Assembly (NCBI GenBank): GCA_007131555.1
Contig: SLQH01000287.1
Span: 1 to 10,973 of the forward strand
Length of the DNA: 10,973 nucleotides
Source of the DNA: Planctomycetota bacterium
Lineage (GTDB): Bacteria > Planctomycetota > UBA11346
Reading direction: 5' to 3'
In this document: positions 7,883 through 10,973 of the stretch, one piece after another
How positions within the stretch are numbered: the first letter of the stretch is position 1
How the letters are laid out: every line of letters begins with the position of its first letter
Made by a program: the position numbers and the translations under genes
The notes under the pieces: model-generated
Databases searched by the model: none
The model's input: the letters and a program-made list of their open reading frames with translations, nothing else
Told to the model about the DNA's origin: nothing

Positions 7883-8524
7883 TCAGAAGCGCCAGCCAAG
7901 GCTCAGATGGAGGGCGGGGTGGTCCTGGTGCAGGGTCCACTTCTGGTAGCCGCCCCCCTCGCGCTCCATGAAATGGGAGCCCCGGCGGGCGGTCCAGGAC
8001 AGGCCGGCGGCGAGATCGATGTGATCCAGGTTCCAGCCGACATGCAGCTGGGCACCGTAATCGAGCAGATAGTTGTCATCCGAGGTCTTGCGCAGACCCG
8101 GTGCGTCGACATCCATGTAACCAACGCCACCGCCGATATAGGGCACCAGCTGGACCCGGGTCCGATCGCTGATCTCGTAACTGAAGCCCATGTAATAGCG
8201 GGCCGAAAGCCCCCAGTAGAGGACGTCATGGGAACCGGCGCGGGTGCTGCCTTCAGCATAGGTATTGGTCAGTCCGGCGCCCCAGACCAGGCGCAGACGG
8301 GTGGCATCGGAGATGTGCTGGCGGAACTGGTAGACGATGTCGGCGGTGACCTGATAGTCGGTATCCGAGCCCCGCGTCAGCAGGACGCTGGTGACCGGCA
8401 TGCTCAGATCAAGACGCAGGGTGGCCGGATTGCCGCGGTTGTGGTCGCGCACCCGTTCAACACCCGGCACCAGGGCCGTCGCCACCAGCAGCAGCAGCAG
8501 CAGCATGACCATCCGCATCATCAT
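7883..8524 (-). CDS. Small outer-membrane beta-barrel protein
   Basis: This is a 213-residue protein. The ATG at 8524 is preceded by GGAGG at an 11-base spacing. The start is Met-rich (MMMRMVM), followed by six leucines and VATALVPG, a signal peptide without a strong Ala-X-Ala site. The mature part alternates polar and hydrophobic residues in strand-length blocks: DYQVTADIVYQF, TRLRLVWGAGL, LYWGLSARYYMGFSYEIS, RVQLVPYIGGGVGYMDV, YGAQLHVGWNL and IDLAAGLSWTARR. It ends ALHLSLGWRF. A terminal aromatic residue on the last strand is the usual signal for the BAM assembly machinery. Size and strand number suggest an 8-stranded OmpA/OmpW/PagP-like barrel, but I cannot name a family. The six leucines are encoded by a perfect trinucleotide repeat. 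It sits between the hemerythrin gene (136 bases) and the TPR operon (282 bases) on the same strand. Confidence 0.8.
   Translation of the reverse strand: MMMRMVMLLLLLLVATALVPGVERVRDHNRGNPATLRLDLSMPVTSVLLTRGSDTDYQVTADIVYQFRQHISDATRLRLVWGAGLTNTYAEGSTRAGSHDVLYWGLSARYYMGFSYEISDRTRVQLVPYIGGGVGYMDVDAPGLRKTSDDNYLLDYGAQLHVGWNLDHIDLAAGLSWTARRGSHFMEREGGGYQKWTLHQDHPALHLSLGWRF
8486..8503. repeat. Trinucleotide repeat (CAG)6 encoding poly-leucine of a signal peptide
   Basis: Six perfect CAG units on the plus strand read as six CTG leucine codons in the barrel protein signal peptide (residues 8-13). Slippage by whole units would keep the frame and change only the length of the hydrophobic core, so it could tune export rather than switch the gene off. 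Confidence 0.85.
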
Positions 8525-8542
8525 GACCGCCCGAACCTCCCT

Positions 8543-8569
8543 GTGACCCGGTCAACGGACCACGGTCAC
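8543..8569. promoter_or_regulatory. Dyad/hairpin upstream of the barrel gene ribosome-binding site
   Basis: GTGACC (8543-8548) and GGTCAC (8564-8569) are perfect inverted repeats, with an inner GGT (8550-8552) and ACC (8559-8561) that can also pair. The dyad touches the AGGGAGGTT ribosome-binding region (8534-8542) of the barrel gene. It could be an operator, a leader hairpin limiting translation, or the end of the upstream hemerythrin transcript. It has no T-run. The rest of the 8525-8660 gap shows only short GC-rich self-complementary bits. Confidence 0.35.
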
Positions 8570-8660
8570 GATCCTGGGCCTGGCTGACGCCTCTCAAGCA
8601 GCAAGGAAGCACTGGCGCCCAGCCCCGGTTACACACCGCAGGCCGTCAGATGGCCGGGCC

Positions 8661-9080
8661 CTACGCCTCAGCCGCATCACCAGGGCGCTGAGCCAGAAAA
8701 TCGCGCAGCAGCAGGTCTTCCTGCAGCAGATGCTCGATGATCCAACGCTCCAGCATCTCATGGATCTTCTGGGCCACCTCACAGGACGATCGGTCCTCGT
8801 CAAGGCTGGCGGACAGATCGGCCAGGATCCGGGCATGGGCCTGGCGCTGGGCCTCCACCCGAGGATAGGCCCACTGCTCCATCAGGCCCTCTTCGGTGGC
8901 GAAATGATGACGGGTATAGCGAATCAGGTGCAATAGCGCAGCGCTGAAGGCCTCGCAGTCTTCAACCGGATCATCAATGCGCAGCAACTGGTTGGCGACC
9001 TCAATCCATTCCTGATGCTGACTGTCGATGGCCTCATGACCGATGGTCAAGTGGTCGCTGAAGGTGATGGATCGGATCAT
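8661..9080 (-). CDS. Single-domain bacteriohemerythrin with one altered iron ligand
   Basis: This is a 139-residue cytoplasmic protein, close to the usual length of single-domain bacterial hemerythrins, which bind O2 at a non-haem diiron site in a four-helix bundle. Visible ligands are His22 (IDSQH), His59 and Glu63 (HHFATEE), His82 (AHARI), and His117 with Asp122 (EHLLQED), all at family spacing. The first His of the usual H-x-x-x-H pair after the conserved YP (72-73) is Gln78. The codon at 8847-8849 reads CAG, so the change is in the sequence and not an alignment slip. The start at 9080 is supported by GGAG 6-7 bases upstream. It follows the heparinase-like gene by 39 bases and is probably co-transcribed with it. 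Likely roles are O2 or NO binding or sensing, or iron handling. The family call is firm, but normal O2 binding is uncertain. Confidence 0.92.
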   Translation of the reverse strand: MIRSITFSDHLTIGHEAIDSQHQEWIEVANQLLRIDDPVEDCEAFSAALLHLIRYTRHHFATEEGLMEQWAYPRVEAQRQAHARILADLSASLDEDRSSCEVAQKIHEMLERWIIEHLLQEDLLLRDFLAQRPGDAAEA

Positions 9081-9119
9081 GATGACTCCAACGTGAAAAG
9101 ATCACCATAGCCCGATCAT

Positions 9120-10973
9120 TCACCGCGCAACGGCGAAGCCGGCACCACCACCATCCAAGGGATAGCGGCAGGCCCCGACCTGGACGCCAGCAGCGCTGGC
9201 CCCCAGATCCGGAGGTCCGCCATCACCGAGGGCCAGGACATCGACCGCCGTGGCCCCGCAATCGGCCCGCAGATGTCGCCAGGACCACCCGGCCGCCGGT
9301 CTGGTGATAGTCATGTCAAGAGGCGTGGGGGCAGCGCTGAGCAACAGCACGGCCGGGGCCACCCGGCCCGACAGGTCGATCAGCAGGGATCGATCCGCCC
9401 CGCCATCGTGCCAGGCGATGGCACAGACGGCATCCCCCAGGCGCTGCCAGGCCGTGACCCGAGGGGCGGTCATGGGCAGGGCGATGTCACAGTCCAGACC
9501 GCGTCCCCACAGGCGCAGGGGCGCCGTGCCCTGGCTGTAGCGGTAATAGCCGCGTGGTCCGCAGCCCAGGGCCAGGGAGATGATGATGTCGTCGCTATCC
9601 TGCCAGCGCTCACGCACCAGCAGATGGCCGTGGACGGTGTCGACCAGGATCTGCGGACAACGGTCCTGGGGATTGACCGTTTCCTGGTCCAACGGCCAGT
9701 TGATCAGGGCATACAGGGCCCGGTGAGGGTAGGTCATGATGTCATGGCTGTCGGCACCGGGCTCCAACCAGCCGGACTTGGCGGGCTCATGCTGGCGGCC
9801 CGCCAGGCACTGACGCCAGGTCCACAGCAGGGCCGGCACCAGATCGGCTTCAATGGCCCCGAAACCGGTGGCGAAGTCGCCACCGTGCGACAGGCCCCAG
9901 GCATCGAAGCGGTCATCGCCGTAGACCCCATGATGCGGGAAGGCCGGACGGTCATCGCGGATCGTCAGCAGATGGATCCAGCGGCGGGTGATGGCCGTGG
10001 CCGGGGAATCAGGCAGCAGATAGTCACGGCCAGCGGCGCAGCGCATGGCCTGCAAGAGGCCGACAAACCCGCTGTTGGCCGACAGCCGCGAGGGATGATG
10101 GCCCTCGGCAAAGCCCCCCTGATCGCCAAAGCCGTAGCTGAGATTGCGGACGACGCCGAGATGGGCGGCCGCCAACCACCGTTGTACGGCCCGGTCATCC
10201 ACGCCAGGATCATGGCGCAGGGCCAGCGCCACCATCCCCTGGCCACCGATATAGGCCCCGTAATGATTGCTGCCCGGCGGATAACGGTTGGCCGACAGCA
10301 TGCCATCAAGGGTGAAGCGACCGTCACCGCTGGGATCATAGTCGATCAGCCGCCGCACCACCTCGGCCCGGAAATCGGCATCCCAGGCCTCGTAGCACAG
10401 GTCATAGGCCAGGGCCATCCCCTCCAACACCGGCCCCAGGCGCAGGCCCTCGGCGCGCCAGCCGTAGCGTTCATCGCGGTCCATCTGACCGCTCCACAGC
10501 AGTTCCAGGGCCTGACGGGCGAGCGCGGCATAGCGGGCCTCGCCGGTCGCCAGATAGAGGGTGGCAAAGCCGCAGGGATGCCAGGCGGTGAAGGCCCCGA
10601 CCGGCAGCTCGGCCGGCCCCTTGGCATGCTTGCCGACATGAGGATGCGGATTCAGGCAGGTGGTCAGGGCCTCGCCCCCCTCACCCAGCAGCAGGCGCAA
10701 ACGGGCCAGCATGGCCTGACCCTCGGGCTGGGCGGCCCGGGCGCGCAGGGCCGGAATGTCAGCCCGGCGCAACAGCAGACGGGGATGTTCTCCCGCCACC
10801 GGGGCCTGCCAGCCGACGATCGGCCGGAACCACTGCTCCTCGGCCGGGGCTGTGCGCCAGATGCCACGCGGCTGCCGCGCCCCCAGCCGTCCCCAGCCGC
10901 CGCCCTGAGCCACGGGGCGACCGGCGGCGGCGACCTGCCACGAGGCCACCGCCTGATCCTCCACCAGCATCAG
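9120..10973 (-). CDS. Heparinase II/III-like protein (N-terminus outside window)
   Basis: The frame is open to the right edge, giving about 617 residues. The first visible residues show no signal peptide, so the start lies beyond the window (residue 1 here is the Met at 10970). EHPRLLLRRADIPALRARA (61-79) is the usual entry to the heparinase II/III or alginate-lyase helical domain. An (alpha/alpha) toroid follows to about 430, with WHPCGFATLYLATGEARYAAL, EGMALAYDLCYE and GSNHYGAYIGGQG (233-245). Asn235-His236 aligns with the catalytic Asn-His of PL17/PL12-type lyases. GGFAEGHH (285-292) replaces the usual EG-x-x-Y segment. A beta-rich C-terminal region starts near 440 (ILVDTVHGHLLVRERW). It would act on acidic polysaccharide if active. 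It is followed closely by the hemerythrin gene. Sampled stretches are G+C-richer than the TPR genes (45 and 41 of 60 bases against 31 and 33). Confidence 0.7.
   Translation of the reverse strand: MMLVEDQAVASWQVAAAGRPVAQGGGWGRLGARQPRGIWRTAPAEEQWFRPIVGWQAPVAGEHPRLLLRRADIPALRARAAQPEGQAMLARLRLLLGEGGEALTTCLNPHPHVGKHAKGPAELPVGAFTAWHPCGFATLYLATGEARYAALARQALELLWSGQMDRDERYGWRAEGLRLGPVLEGMALAYDLCYEAWDADFRAEVVRRLIDYDPSGDGRFTLDGMLSANRYPPGSNHYGAYIGGQGMVALALRHDPGVDDRAVQRWLAAAHLGVVRNLSYGFGDQGGFAEGHHPSRLSANSGFVGLLQAMRCAAGRDYLLPDSPATAITRRWIHLLTIRDDRPAFPHHGVYGDDRFDAWGLSHGGDFATGFGAIEADLVPALLWTWRQCLAGRQHEPAKSGWLEPGADSHDIMTYPHRALYALINWPLDQETVNPQDRCPQILVDTVHGHLLVRERWQDSDDIIISLALGCGPRGYYRYSQGTAPLRLWGRGLDCDIALPMTAPRVTAWQRLGDAVCAIAWHDGGADRSLLIDLSGRVAPAVLLLSAAPTPLDMTITRPAAGWSWRHLRADCGATAVDVLALGDGGPPDLGASAAGVQVGACRYPLDGGGAGFAVAR

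Noticed and set aside
7658..7899. Short minus-strand frames in the gap between the barrel gene and the TPR operon
   Set aside because: They lack ribosome-binding sites, run across the perfect hairpin and have a Trp/Cys/Gly-rich composition unlike any neighbour.
7778..8587. Plus-strand frame of 269 codons opposite the barrel gene
   Set aside because: Its Gln and His runs are the complement of the CTG leucine and ATG repeats of the barrel gene. There is no domain in it and the opposite strand has a coherent beta-barrel with a terminal Phe.
8594..8836. Minus-strand 80-codon frame overlapping the end of the hemerythrin gene
   Set aside because: It is an out-of-frame reading of the hemerythrin gene, rich in Arg, Ser and Cys, without motif.

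Overview
The window is about 11 kb of protein-coding bacterial DNA with almost every gene on the minus strand. The organism is a Gram-negative-type bacterium: there are Sec-type signal peptides on four proteins, and one is an outer-membrane beta-barrel ending in Trp-Arg-Phe. Large exported helical-repeat proteins of no recognised family, a heparinase II/III-like protein and a stand-alone bacteriohemerythrin would fit the Planctomycetota or a related PVC lineage. That assignment is an inference; nothing in the window fixes the taxon.

Layout from left to right. (1) 1-143: the 3' end of a plus-strand gene, an acidic Gln/Pro-rich tail. (2) 178-885, minus: ribonuclease III (rnc), convergent with the first gene. 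(3) 900-1065: a non-coding palindromic MITE-like element flanked by TA, ending 14 bases from the rnc start codon. (4) 1176-7600, minus: three consecutive exported helical/TPR proteins of 1333, 354 and about 397 residues, probably one operon transcribed from the right. (5) 7601-7882: an intergenic region with two hairpins. (6) 7883-8524, minus: a small outer-membrane beta-barrel protein. (7) 8661-9080, minus: a single-domain hemerythrin. (8) 9120 to the right edge, minus: a large heparinase II/III-like protein whose N-terminus lies outside the window.

How the parts may work together. The three TPR proteins look like one envelope-located assembly: all are exported, co-directional and closely spaced, and the two smaller ones share the same architecture (a small beta module followed by TPRs). 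The barrel gene upstream could be an outer-membrane partner, but a 282-base gap and hairpins separate it. Heparinase-like protein and hemerythrin are 39 bases apart and probably co-transcribed, although no functional link is evident. Sampled lines in the heparinase-like gene are visibly richer in G+C than sampled lines in the TPR genes.

Points deserving a second look: the exactly centred palindromic element in the rnc leader, which could make rnc mRNA a substrate for its own product; replacement of one conserved residue in RNase III (Asp to Asn) and of one iron ligand in the hemerythrin (His to Gln); apparently missing catalytic residues in the heparinase-like protein; and the undescribed exported TPR trio. 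No tRNA, rRNA, CRISPR array or transposase gene was seen.
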